A stretch of 64,000 nucleotides of DNA, from positions 1-64,000 of the forward strand of contig CANTFL010000483.1 in assembly GCA_947650285.1 (NCBI GenBank), read 5' to 3'. Position numbers and translations under genes: made by a program. The DNA is from Hyaloperonospora brassicae. Lineage: Eukaryota > Oomycota > Peronosporomycetes > Peronosporales > Peronosporaceae. Each line of letters begins with the position of its first letter. The first letter of the stretch is position 1. The notes beneath the pieces were generated by a model. That model was not told the origin of the DNA. It worked only from the letters and a program-made list of their open reading frames with translations, and made no database searches. This document shows positions 33,701 through 42,563 of the stretch, piece by piece.

Positions 33701-35412
33701 TTGATAGGTCTGGCAGGACGAAGATTACCATACCAGTAAACTATAGGCGATCAGCCCAAATAATCGACAAAAATCTCCTGTTAGTAGATCGAACGAAGTA
33801 AACTTTGGTTCAACCCTCCTAAATCTAACTATGGATGAGGCTAGAATATTTAAATGTCACTACTTTGAATATGGGAATAGGAAGGTTCAAGTATTTACAG
33901 CTCATAATTATTAGCGATCGCGAAGTGGTTTAAAGTTTTGGAGACCCGTTGAGGTTTGGGATGGTCGCCAATTCAATACCACGATATCCAGGCTAACTTT
34001 CCATATGATAGAGTCGATACACTAATTGGCAAATATTTGCGTTTGAAGCCTGACAGGATACCTAATATAAAAAAATGACCAATTCTTATAGTGGATCATT
34101 TCTTGTACATATCACCCATAATTATTGTTCCTACAGAAAGAAGAAAATGAGAAAACAAGTGTAAAAGTTACGCCGATCGAACCCTGTCTGGAATCAAGCA
34201 CGTGTATTTACAGGATATGCTGGAGTGTCGCCGAAGAGATAGATGTCTACGTCATTAGACATCTATAAAACGGTCACATCTCTGGTAGTGATCGACAGTG
34301 CTGAGGGAATGATAGGATATATCAAACAATTAGCGGTCAGGGCCGAATAGTTCGTATTATGAAATTTTTATCGGGGACAAAATCGTTCTAAACATCAGCA
34401 AGACAGAATTTCGATCAGGAACGCGACGTTTCGAGGCCAGGTCATGTGCGAGGTTAAACAGATTTATTCGGCTGCAATTAAGTGGATTTCGGAAAGCAAA
34501 AGTAGGTAAGCTCGAGTTCATTGATCGACGCAATCGACTTATCGAGATTTTGTATGCGGGCAAAAGGTCCAATGATTGGAGATGGGACATGTGAAGAATC
34601 TGGTCAGGACAATTACAGATTTCTCATACTCCAGACACGATCATGATGTTAAATGGTAAATTAAAAACGCATTTCACCGACCCGACCTAAGGTGTGCGTA
34701 GACAATTTGTCAATTAGGCATCGACTAGCTTCGAGATTGCCTGTCGTGATGAACGCAATTATAATATATAAATTGTTCCTTGCTACTTGATCAATCGGAG
34801 AAATAATTATGCGACTTGAAATTCCGTCAGAAGGACATAATATTGGAACTTAGGCAAATGTCCGGTCGCCCGATCAAATAATCCACGATAATCAATACAG
34901 ACGGGGCGATCTAGAACATGGTACTTTAATATGTCGGTATATTTTCACAAAAGTGATGAGCTGTATGTATAGATGTCGATCAGCAAATAGCGTTCTTGCC
35001 AAAATTATTTATACCTACGGCGCGCATCTTGTCTACGACATCCAAGTGAGCGATCTAGATTAATGGCTTTCTAGTGGTCAAGAAAATTTGCGCTAAATGA
35101 TGTGAAAGCATCGCTGCTTGCTCATATTTTCGAGCAAACCTGTACAAAAGTGCGTGACGCATTTTGTAATATTGGAAATGGATTATGGAGGGGAAAACGT
35201 AATTGTTTGGAAGGAAACCCCAGTTGCACTTCATTTTTTTAAGTGAAAGGATAATTTAATCAAGTGGTTAACATCAGATAGGATAATTCAAACTCATAAG
35301 CTACCCTGGTTATCGCCGATGATGGTGATAATAACGAATAATAGCGCAGATGAATGGCTGTACATTAAGCCTCGACGGGTATAAAGTCATAAATACTTGT
35401 ATATTTGCCATA
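30701..35412. other. AT-rich gene-poor region
   Basis: Nearly 5 kb of AT-rich sequence with only short ORFs (for example 31021-31431 and 32411-32656). I see no domain, TIR or LTR that can be supported. A stretch near 33525-33600 reads W-T-D-Q-G-Q-N-Y in one frame, faintly like an integrase core, but without flanking support. Confidence 0.4.
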
Positions 35413-35510
35413 GGCGACGACTAAAGGCACACCCCAATTTTGCTATGGGCACACCCGTCCTCCTAAAATGATAAAAAGGATTATACATTGTATGGTGCAG
35501 AATAATGTAC
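35413..35510. repeat. Left inverted end of the 35413-45752 transposon
   Basis: About 98 bp, alignable with the reverse complement of 45660-45752 at roughly 80 percent by eye, including GGGCACACCCG-CCTCCTA-AATGATA. Confidence 0.75.
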
Positions 35511-35711
35511 GTGTACAGTACAGTACAGTTTTACGTAGAACCACTTAATATTAATTATTAAACGTCACCTCTTGTGCCTCAATAGTCAATTTCAGCGAAC
35601 GACAGCATTGCATTGTGTGGAATCCGTCGTCACAGGTCGCACATCATAATGGTGCATTGCATGAGGTTTTTCGCTTGTATCAAGTTACGGTGAGCGACAG
35701 ACGAGCACTGA

Positions 35712-36151
35712 TGTAATGGACAACGCCTTGTGTCAATTCATGACAAGGTTGTGTGCCCGCGACGTTATGTACACGTGGCGTGAGAAAGCGCAGCGATGTA
35801 GGCAGAACTCGAAAGCTCTGTCTAAGGAAAAAAGTAGAACTGTATTTATAAAAGTTATGTTTTTTTGATAAAACATCTTTTGGCTTGAGATAACTATTTT
35901 AAAGTACAATCTAATATGTGGGTTTCTTGCTCACCACCCATTGCGCGCGTCCAGCAGCGATTAGTAATTACTATGGTTGGTGTAACGTGAGCATCAACCA
36001 TCAGGTGGAGCATCCATTCAAAGAAATATTACCCTCGGGGGTAACATTCCTCCAACCTTACTCCTTACGACTAATTTAATTGAGCATTATCGGAAAAAAA
36101 AGAGTTTTAAAATGAATTAAAAATTATAATTTTTATGTAACGGACTCACTA
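35712..36151. repeat. Old solo LTR, first 440 bp (last 7 bp at 44136-44142)
   Basis: The sequence starts TGTAATGGACAACGCC and shares the family blocks GTACACGTGGCG, AAAAGTAGAACTGT and CACCCATTGCGCGCGTC-AGCAGCGATT with the intact LTRs. It runs into TGTAACGGACTCACTA at 36151 and resumes after the full-length insert as CGTTACA (44136-44142), giving a 447-bp LTR. Flanks ACTGA (35707-35711) and ACTAA (44143-44147) look like a 5-bp target duplication with one change. Confidence 0.8.
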
Positions 36152-36541
36152 TGTAACGGGGCACACCCTTGCGTAACTTAACGCAAGGGATTTGGGTGCC
36201 CCGACGGACGTACACGTGGCGAGCGAGGAAGCGTAGGTAGGGTAAAAGTAGAACTGTTATATTAATAAATTAAGTCTTTAAACTACTGTCTCTTCGTTTG
36301 ACTTAATTCAATTATACTAATATAACTGCATGTATGGTGACGTCTCGTCACCACTCATTGCGCGCGTCTTGCGGCGATTGGTGGGTTGATATCATCACGA
36401 TATCAACCAATGAACAGACCCTTTTGGTCGACCCTTCAATATCACCGCTTTGGTGATATTGTTTAAAGAATATCCATCTTTATATTCTTTATTGTCACTT
36501 TCCTTAAGTGACAATATCATGTAACGGGCTGCCCCGTTACA
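36152..36541 (-). repeat. 3' LTR of the full-length Gypsy element
   Basis: 390 bp with 10-bp inverted ends TGTAACGGGG / CCCCGTTACA. It contains a row of perfect hairpins: 36335-36341 with 36347-36353, 36384-36393 with 36399-36408, 36437-36446 with 36452-36461, 36491-36500 with 36506-36515 (each with a 5-nt loop), and 36520-36528 with 36533-36541 (4-nt loop). Confidence 0.97.
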
Positions 36542-36553
36542 TCACCCCCCCTT
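36542..36553 (-). promoter_or_regulatory. Polypurine tract for plus-strand DNA priming
   Basis: On the element strand this reads AAGGGGGGGTGA directly before the 3' LTR, the expected place and composition of a polypurine tract. A similar tract (GGAGGGGTGA) abuts the LTR at 63738, and a decayed one abuts 17051. Confidence 0.75.
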
Positions 36554-36671
36554 AACTGATAGTCACCGTGTGACTATCGAAATATGGAGGCCACCCGTTG
36601 GCCACCATTGGGACAGGGAGCACTTGTTTGGTCCGTTCCACTCACTTTCCGCTTGACCTCGCATAGTTAAC

Positions 36672-38135
36672 ATGTCTATGCGAGGTGACTCAAGACCCAC
36701 ACAGCCTGGTGCTGTGCAAGCCTCTGCGGCAGACGCTTCGTCGTCTGCCGCCCCTTCTTCGCCTGCAGCAACAGGTGCTGCAGGTGCACGCGGTATCACG
36801 CCGCGTGCGCACGATGACCCCGATGTGGAGGTCATCTACTCTGGCGAGTCAGACGTGTCTGACTCGGGCAATGCTCCAGAGGCGTCTCGCTCACCGGCGA
36901 CGCCTCAGTATTCGCCAAGGCCACTGCCGAACGAACGGACTCGTGATTCGCATCACAGTCTGTTCGGCAGTGATGACGATGATCAGGGTGGTGAGTTCTA
37001 TTCTTCACCACCGCCGGCTCGTGCGTCTTCGCACGAGCGTGATGACGATGGCGCGAGCCGTCGTCAATCTGGGAGCCGTGGTACCGACAAGGGTACCACT
37101 GTGAAGCGTGATGAGTTGAAGCCGTGGCGTTTGCCCGAACAACTCATCAATAGCCTGTCTCACGAGACAGGCCAACACCATCGAATACCCTTATTCGATG
37201 CAACCGAGCTTCACGGCTTGAGTTCCAGCGCGAAGAACTTTCGCGCTGAAGAAGACTTTTATCTCGATGTCTTCCTTAGACATCGATGGTACAACAGCAA
37301 CCAAAAGCGTGACAAAACATCGCTTTTGGCTGCGTGGAACGCGTTCGTCCAAAACGTCAAGAATTTTGGACGAGAGGGGTGGCTCAAGAAACTTGAGGCA
37401 ACACGCCTCAGGTTCGAACGGCGAACGCCAACCGGTGCTAGGTACCGGTTGCATTGTTTATCTAGTGAGGCAGGCATTCCTTGCCTCACATGGGGAGACC
37501 CTTGTGCGAGTTGTGTTGACAACTCGCAGCGTGCACATAGGGATGTGTACTCCCTAAATTCGCCCTGGGGAAGGGCACACATCTCGGCTGAGATGCGTGA
37601 CGCGATTGCAAACTTGCAATCCGTCTACAAGCGCCTTGGGCGCGTGTTTACCGATGGGCCACAGGACTCATCGGATGGGTCTCGTCATACTGGCGGACGA
37701 GACCTTCAACATCCATCAACAGCTGAGAGCGGGGCTCCCAGCTGTTCCAAGAGGGTGGATACCCCCTCCACTGGACGAGGTAGCTCGTCCTTGATCCTGA
37801 ATCGTCACGGTGATTCAAGATACGCTCCACTAGAAAGCGTTGATCACCGTGAGCATCCACCAAAGGATGTGGTGGAGGAGGAAAGACCTCCTCCAGAACC
37901 CCAGGCCCACCATCTCGACCCTTACGAGATGGATCGCGCAATCGATGAATTGCGCGATGACTTGAAGCACGAGCGCGACCGACGCTACGCTTTGACCGAC
38001 ACCGTGCGGAAGAACCGCAAGGGTCACGAGGCTGATCGGGCGAGGGATCGCGCCGATTATGCCACGGCGCAGCTTCAGGTCGAGCGGGATGTCCGCTCCT
38101 TTTCGGCGAGCTGGCGACAGCTCGCGGAGAGATAA
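36672..38135 (+). CDS. Conserved antisense accessory ORF of the Gypsy element (487 aa)
   Basis: This frame lies on the strand opposite to gag-pol, between the 3' LTR and the pol end, and overlaps the pol 3' part. The N-terminus (1-130) is Ala/Ser/Pro-rich and acidic with an S-D-D-D-D stretch. The middle (about 160-325) looks folded: a W-N-A-F-V-Q-N-V-K-N-F-G-R-E-G-W-L-K-K-L segment, then a Cys cluster (RLHC, IPC, DPCASC) and S-P-W-G-R-A-H-I-S-A-E-M. The C-terminal 80 residues are a charged coiled-coil-like region that continues in another frame to a stop at 38273-38275, so this copy seems truncated by a 1-nt indel near 38130. The same start is present at 63871 and a decayed copy at 17181. Function unknown; no motif of an envelope or enzyme was seen. 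Confidence 0.75.
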   Translation: MSMRGDSRPTQPGAVQASAADASSSAAPSSPAATGAAGARGITPRAHDDPDVEVIYSGESDVSDSGNAPEASRSPATPQYSPRPLPNERTRDSHHSLFGSDDDDQGGEFYSSPPPARASSHERDDDGASRRQSGSRGTDKGTTVKRDELKPWRLPEQLINSLSHETGQHHRIPLFDATELHGLSSSAKNFRAEEDFYLDVFLRHRWYNSNQKRDKTSLLAAWNAFVQNVKNFGREGWLKKLEATRLRFERRTPTGARYRLHCLSSEAGIPCLTWGDPCASCVDNSQRAHRDVYSLNSPWGRAHISAEMRDAIANLQSVYKRLGRVFTDGPQDSSDGSRHTGGRDLQHPSTAESGAPSCSKRVDTPSTGRGSSSLILNRHGDSRYAPLESVDHREHPPKDVVEEERPPPEPQAHHLDPYEMDRAIDELRDDLKHERDRRYALTDTVRKNRKGHEADRARDRADYATAQLQVERDVRSFSASWRQLAER

Positions 38136-38199
38136 CTCGGTTGAATACCGAGGTATCATATCTGCGCGACCAGACGGATCGTCTGGAGCGCGAACGCAA
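37648..38199 (-). CDS. Chromodomain end of pol, in a frame shifted from the main pol ORF
   Basis: The last 65 residues (about 37846-37651) form a chromodomain: F-L-V-E-R-I-L-N-H-R, then Y-L-V-Q-W-R-G-Y-P-P-S-W-N-S-W-E-P and a closing helix. In chromoviral Gypsy elements this domain ends the integrase and steers integration to particular chromatin. Here it sits one frame away from the pol ORF, which runs on to 37830 without domain content after about 38135. The Arg/Pro-rich sequence upstream of the chromodomain is the linker. A single indel at about 38125-38135 would put it back in line with pol. Confidence 0.8.
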   Translation of the reverse strand: MRSRSRRSVWSRRYDTSVFNRVISPRAVASSPKRSGHPARPEAAPWHNRRDPSPDQPRDPCGSSARCRSKRSVGRARASSHRAIHRLRDPSRKGRDGGPGVLEEVFPPPPHPLVDAHGDQRFLVERILNHRDDSGSRTSYLVQWRGYPPSWNSWEPRSQLLMDVEGLVRQYDETHPMSPVAHR

Positions 38200-41100
38200 G
38201 AACTTGATGGATGTTCTTGAACGTGGGGGCTATCTTCATCGGAAGAAGAAGGCTCGTACTGACAGTACGACCTAAGCCTCCCCACGTAAAACGTAGGATG
38301 CGTGCGCATCCTACGTGGCAATTCGAGTGTGTATGCATTGCCCTTGCGATGCAACACTCGAAATGGCCCAATGTATTTCGGCAGTAGTTTACTACTGCCG
38401 ACACTAGTGACTGCATGTCCAGGTAGGTTTACCGTTGACAGTAGTACTAGGTCATTAACCTTAAATGAAAGAACATTTGCTCTTCCATTCTTGTCTGCGT
38501 TCCGTTTCTGACGGTCCACCGCATTTGCGATGGAGTCCTGAACGAAACGGACTACCGCTTCTCGAGTCAGCAGGAAGTTCTCTGCTGACTCTTTGTTTTG
38601 TCTAGCAGTGCGCTTCGTGCGCACTGCTAAGAGATTGCTCTCTTCTTCAGCGAGGTTGTCTTCTTCCTCGCTGGCATAATCGTTGGCGATGCTGAATATA
38701 CCAGCATCGTCATCATCATCCGAATCAATAATAGCGTCTTCGCTATTATTGAGATGATCTTCTTCATCGATGTCGACTTGATCGACATCGGCATCATACG
38801 TGACGACGTTTGCGTCGACACGTGATGAGCAAGAGCCAAAACGGTTTTTGCTCGAGCGAGTCCCTCCCCCCCTTATCCAAGAGTCACACTCTAGAAGGGT
38901 GGGCACACGTGGATGGCGTAGGCCATTCACGTAAAACGGTGTGTGCTGTGTTGAAGCATGCACCGAATTATTGATGGCGAATTCCACCATGGGTAGGAAT
39001 TCGCTCCAACTCGGAAACGAGTGGACATATCCTCGAAGAATCTCTTCGAGGACACGGTTCGCACGTTCCGTCTGACCATCTGTTTCTGGATGGTCAGAAG
39101 TGGACATCTTCAATCGTGTTCCGAGAGTACGGAACACGGTTTGCCAAAATTCCGCCGTGAACCGAGGGTCACGGTCGGATACGAGTTCACGGGGTAACCC
39201 GTGGAGTCTAAAGACCGTGTCTAGAAAGACACGAGCACAACCTTGAGCCTTGATTGACTCAGGGACAGCAGCAAGATGGACCATCTTGCTGAATCGGTCC
39301 ACAAACACAAGAATACCATTATTCTTGTGAGCGTCTTCGGGAAACCCGAAGACGAAGTCCATTGAAACGGACTGCCAGCACTCTGTCGGAACAGGCAGAG
39401 GCTGCAATGGCGCACGGGATGAAGGACTAGGCTTCACCCGTTGACAAACTTCGCAAGCACGGATGTACTTGCGAACAAACTGATACTGGCGGGGCCAGTA
39501 AAAGTCGCGACTTACCGTGAGGTAAGTCTTTTCTCTACCACGATGGCCGCTTGTTGGGGCATCGTGACACTCATACATGATGCGCAATCGCAAATCATGA
39601 TGAGCGGGTACGACGACACGAGGCGTGTCGTCGGCAACAGCTGTATAGTACAGCAATCCGTTGCGTGTACTATACCGATCCGATGAGGATCGGTACAAAG
39701 CCGGTAAATCCCTCATGGATTTACTGGATGGATTCACCAGATGATCCATCAATCGCAGAAGATCCTTATCTTCCGCGTATGCCTTTCGTACGTCGTCAAG
39801 TAAACTTGACGACGGGACACTGACTGACAGTGTCGCAACAGTGGGCTTGTCCTCACTGTTGGATTGCGCGTCCGGCTCGAAATCGGGCCGGCGCGAAAGA
39901 GCATCCGCGACGACATTGAGTCGTCCCGGTTTATACTCCACGGAGAAGTTATACTCCGCGAAGAAAGACAGCCACCTCGCCATTCTTTGCGAGAGGTGTG
40001 GGCTGTTTACGGCCGTGCGTAATGACGCATGGTCCGTGTAGACAACAAACGGTCTATCTCCCAAGAGATAGACGCGAAACTTAGCCAGTGCGTATTTCAT
40101 GGCAAGGAGTTCCTTGTCATGCACTGGGTAATTACGCTCAGCTGCTTGCAGCTGACGCGACTGATAACAGATGACGCGCTCCGCGCCATCTGCATCGAAC
40201 TGCATTAACGCACAGCCGATTGCGAAATCGCTGGCGTCACAGACCACATGAAATGGTCTGTCCTGATCTGCAATCGCCAAGATCGGCGATTGCATCAAGC
40301 TTTGCTTGATACCTTCAAAGGAACGCTGGCACTCAGCGTTCCATGACCACTTGACATTTTTCTTGAGCAAGCAAGAAAGATGAACAGTCATCTCGGCGTA
40401 GTTGCGCGAGTACTTGTGCAAGTACGCCGCAAGACCAAGGAACTTCCTTAGTCCCTTGACATCGACTGGCACTGGCCAGTCGGTGATCGCCTTGATCTTT
40501 TCGGGATCAGGGCGTACGCCGTGTTTCCCCACGATGCACCCAAGAAGTGGTATTTCGCTAGCCGCGAATATACACTTCTTGAGGTTGGCGTACAACTTAT
40601 GCTTGCGCATAAGTTGAAGAACCTGACGAACGTGAGTTCTGTGAACTTCAACGTCCGTCTTTCCGTCCATAGCCCGGCTATGGACGAACACATCGTCGAA
40701 GTAACTCGGTGCGAAGTCTCGCACCGGTCTCAACAGATTTGTTACACATCTGTTGAATGTTGCAGGGGCATTACTCAGCCCCTGTGGCATCACTAGCCAC
40801 TCCCACAGCATCCCGCTGGGGGTACTCACTGCCGTGAACGGGACGTCCCGTTCACGCATCAGGATCTGATAGAATCCATCCATCAGATCCATGGACGAAA
40901 AGATGGTACTCTTTGACATACCATCTATGATTACGTCCTTCCTCGGTATCGGCGTCTGAGCCGGTACCGTTGCAGCATTCAACTTGTTGAATGCGTGCAC
41001 TATCCGCCACCCTCCTGTGGCCTTTCGCACACAGAAGGTCGGAGAGCTGTGAGGGGATGTTGATTCCCTCACATGGCCCGCTGCTAAGCGATCGGCAAAG

Positions 41101-42491
41101 AACTTGTCGATCGCTATCACTTGTTCACGAGGCAGTGGCCACTGCTTCATGACACAGTATTTCGAGCCCGGTTTGAGCTCGATCTCGTGTCGAGTGCCTT
41201 TGTCCTTAGGCAACTCGCAAGGTACGGATTCAGGGAACACATCCCTGAATTCGATCAAATCCTTATACAAAGGATTTGCCTGAAGTGACTCCCAGGATTG
41301 GGACGCGTATCGCTCAATCCGAGTCTTCTCATCGAGGACACTTTCGTCCATCGATGAGCTGCTGAGAACCCGTTCGTTCTCAGCAAATACTGTTGCCGAC
41401 CGAATGTCGGTCACATACTCGTCCTCTGTGACGAGTACGCAGATCTGCTTGACTTTGCCACTACGCAGATCACGCAAGAACCGTTTCGGTTCTAGCGTTG
41501 GCAACTGAGTTATCTCCGAAGTCAACTTCGGAGGCACAATCAGATCAAGCGTATAAGCGCCTACGCTTGATCCGTCATTAACCAAGACGTTCAACGTCTC
41601 GGTTTCTTCCTGGGAACTTGCTTCCACAGGTTGCTGAGGGCCTGATCCCTCAGCAAGCAACTCTTGAGGAACTCCTTCCTCAAGTACGTGGGGACTTATT
41701 CCCTCGACGTCTTCCGACTGTGGCTGTGCAACCACAGTCAGGAACCGATCCTCTACGGTCGACTCTCCAGTCGACCTAGGATTTTCATGTTGCCCCTTGG
41801 GGGCAACAGATTTCTTTCTTCTAAGATGCTGCCCGCTAGGCATGCATCCATGTCCCGGTCCACTCGACTTATTCGAGTGGTGGACCTTCGGCGCAGCCTG
41901 TACTTCTGTACAGCCGCCGGGAGCTTGCTCCACAGTGTAGTGATCAACTACACTGTGATCTTGTGCAGTCGTGCTAACGACCGTACCGCAAGTGAGGCCA
42001 TCGCACTCACTCGCAGAACATCCACACGCTTGTGGACGCTCCAAGATGTTCATCAGATGGCCATCTGATGAACAAGCAGCAGGCATCTTCACGGATCGAT
42101 GCTGCCAGCTCACCCTTGGCTCGTATTTTCTGAGCCAAGGTAATCCCAGGATGACATCAAATTTGTCATCCAGATCTAGTACGATGAAATCATCATCGTA
42201 CTGCTCGCCCTCTAACGTGTAGTGGATTCCTACTACACGTTTCTCAACGGTTATCGATGCGCCTGTTGCAAGGCGCACCGTCATCCTTGTGAGGGGAATG
42301 TCGCGCTCAACGAACTTGAGCCTACGACCCTCTAGTGACTGGCGACGAACAAAGTTGTTCGACGCCCCACAGTCTACTAGGGCACGAAGCGACAAATCAT
42401 TTGTCGCTTCCAACTTCAAGGTGATGAGCGAAACGTCATCACCAGGTGCAGAGACACACAATGATTGTGTATCTGGAGCAACTTTCGTCAA
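37830..42491 (-). CDS. pol: Gypsy Pol: protease, RT, RNase H, integrase
   Basis: Protease: D-C-G-A-S at residues 40-44 and I-L-G-L-P-W-L at 114-120; the residue after the catalytic Asp is Cys instead of Ser or Thr. RT: S-S-M-D-L-M-D-G-F-Y-Q-I-L (532-544) and the active-site S-Y-F-D-D-V-F (596-602). RNase H: C-D-A-S-D-F-A-I-G (751-759), D-K-E-L-L-A (792-797) and Y-T-D-H (818-821). Integrase: HHCC zinc finger (His 964 area to Cys1013 and Cys1016), Asp1045, Asp1106 and Glu1142. An acidic Asp/Glu-rich insert and a G-P-F-R-V-L motif follow. The annotated start is a TTG. The frame is open upstream across the gag stop, so Pol is most likely made only as Gag-Pol by -1 frameshifting. The tail after about 38135 is out of frame with the chromodomain. 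Confidence 0.95.
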   Translation of the reverse strand: MTKVAPDTQSLCVSAPGDDVSLITLKLEATNDLSLRALVDCGASNNFVRRQSLEGRRLKFVERDIPLTRMTVRLATGASITVEKRVVGIHYTLEGEQYDDDFIVLDLDDKFDVILGLPWLRKYEPRVSWQHRSVKMPAACSSDGHLMNILERPQACGCSASECDGLTCGTVVSTTAQDHSVVDHYTVEQAPGGCTEVQAAPKVHHSNKSSGPGHGCMPSGQHLRRKKSVAPKGQHENPRSTGESTVEDRFLTVVAQPQSEDVEGISPHVLEEGVPQELLAEGSGPQQPVEASSQEETETLNVLVNDGSSVGAYTLDLIVPPKLTSEITQLPTLEPKRFLRDLRSGKVKQICVLVTEDEYVTDIRSATVFAENERVLSSSSMDESVLDEKTRIERYASQSWESLQANPLYKDLIEFRDVFPESVPCELPKDKGTRHEIELKPGSKYCVMKQWPLPREQVIAIDKFFADRLAAGHVRESTSPHSSPTFCVRKATGGWRIVHAFNKLNAATVPAQTPIPRKDVIIDGMSKSTIFSSMDLMDGFYQILMRERDVPFTAVSTPSGMLWEWLVMPQGLSNAPATFNRCVTNLLRPVRDFAPSYFDDVFVHSRAMDGKTDVEVHRTHVRQVLQLMRKHKLYANLKKCIFAASEIPLLGCIVGKHGVRPDPEKIKAITDWPVPVDVKGLRKFLGLAAYLHKYSRNYAEMTVHLSCLLKKNVKWSWNAECQRSFEGIKQSLMQSPILAIADQDRPFHVVCDASDFAIGCALMQFDADGAERVICYQSRQLQAAERNYPVHDKELLAMKYALAKFRVYLLGDRPFVVYTDHASLRTAVNSPHLSQRMARWLSFFAEYNFSVEYKPGRLNVVADALSRRPDFEPDAQSNSEDKPTVATLSVSVPSSSLLDDVRKAYAEDKDLLRLMDHLVNPSSKSMRDLPALYRSSSDRYSTRNGLLYYTAVADDTPRVVVPAHHDLRLRIMYECHDAPTSGHRGREKTYLTVSRDFYWPRQYQFVRKYIRACEVCQRVKPSPSSRAPLQPLPVPTECWQSVSMDFVFGFPEDAHKNNGILVFVDRFSKMVHLAAVPESIKAQGCARVFLDTVFRLHGLPRELVSDRDPRFTAEFWQTVFRTLGTRLKMSTSDHPETDGQTERANRVLEEILRGYVHSFPSWSEFLPMVEFAINNSVHASTQHTPFYVNGLRHPRVPTLLECDSWIRGGGTRSSKNRFGSCSSRVDANVVTYDADVDQVDIDEEDHLNNSEDAIIDSDDDDDAGIFSIANDYASEEEDNLAEEESNLLAVRTKRTARQNKESAENFLLTREAVVRFVQDSIANAVDRQKRNADKNGRANVLSFKVNDLVLLSTVNLPGHAVTSVGSSKLLPKYIGPFRVLHRKGNAYTLELPRRMRTHPTFYVGRLRSYCQYEPSSSDEDSPHVQEHPSSSCVRAPDDPSGRADMIPRYSTELSLRELSPARRKGADIPLDLKLRRGIIGAIPRPISLVTLAVLPHGVGQSVASVALVLQVIAQFIDCAIHLVRVEMVGLGFWRRSFLLHHILWWMLTVINAF

Positions 42492-42519
42492 GAGATTTGC
42501 AAATTCTCTTGAGGTTGCT

Positions 42520-42563
42520 GGATCAGTAGGGCGCTCCGCCCCTACTGACCCCGACCATTTTTT
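42520..42563 (-). promoter_or_regulatory. -1 ribosomal frameshift signal between gag and pol
   Basis: On the element strand the gag frame reads TCA-AAA-AAT, giving the slippery heptamer A-AAA-AAT at 42563-42557, six codons before the gag stop (42544-42542). After an 8-nt spacer (42556-42549) comes a perfect 9-bp stem TCAGTAGGG / CCCTACTGA (42548-42540 with 42531-42523, loop 8 nt). Slipping back one base leads directly into the pol frame (TGG at 42557-42555), which is open for the 22 codons up to the listed pol start. Hairpins are everywhere in this element, so the stem alone is weak evidence; heptamer, phase and spacing together are strong. Confidence 0.8.

Noticed and set aside
37648..38199. 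Reading the chromodomain frame as a second programmed frameshift from pol
   Set aside because: No slippery heptamer found between 38300 and 37850 on the minus strand, and a single indel explains both strands at once.
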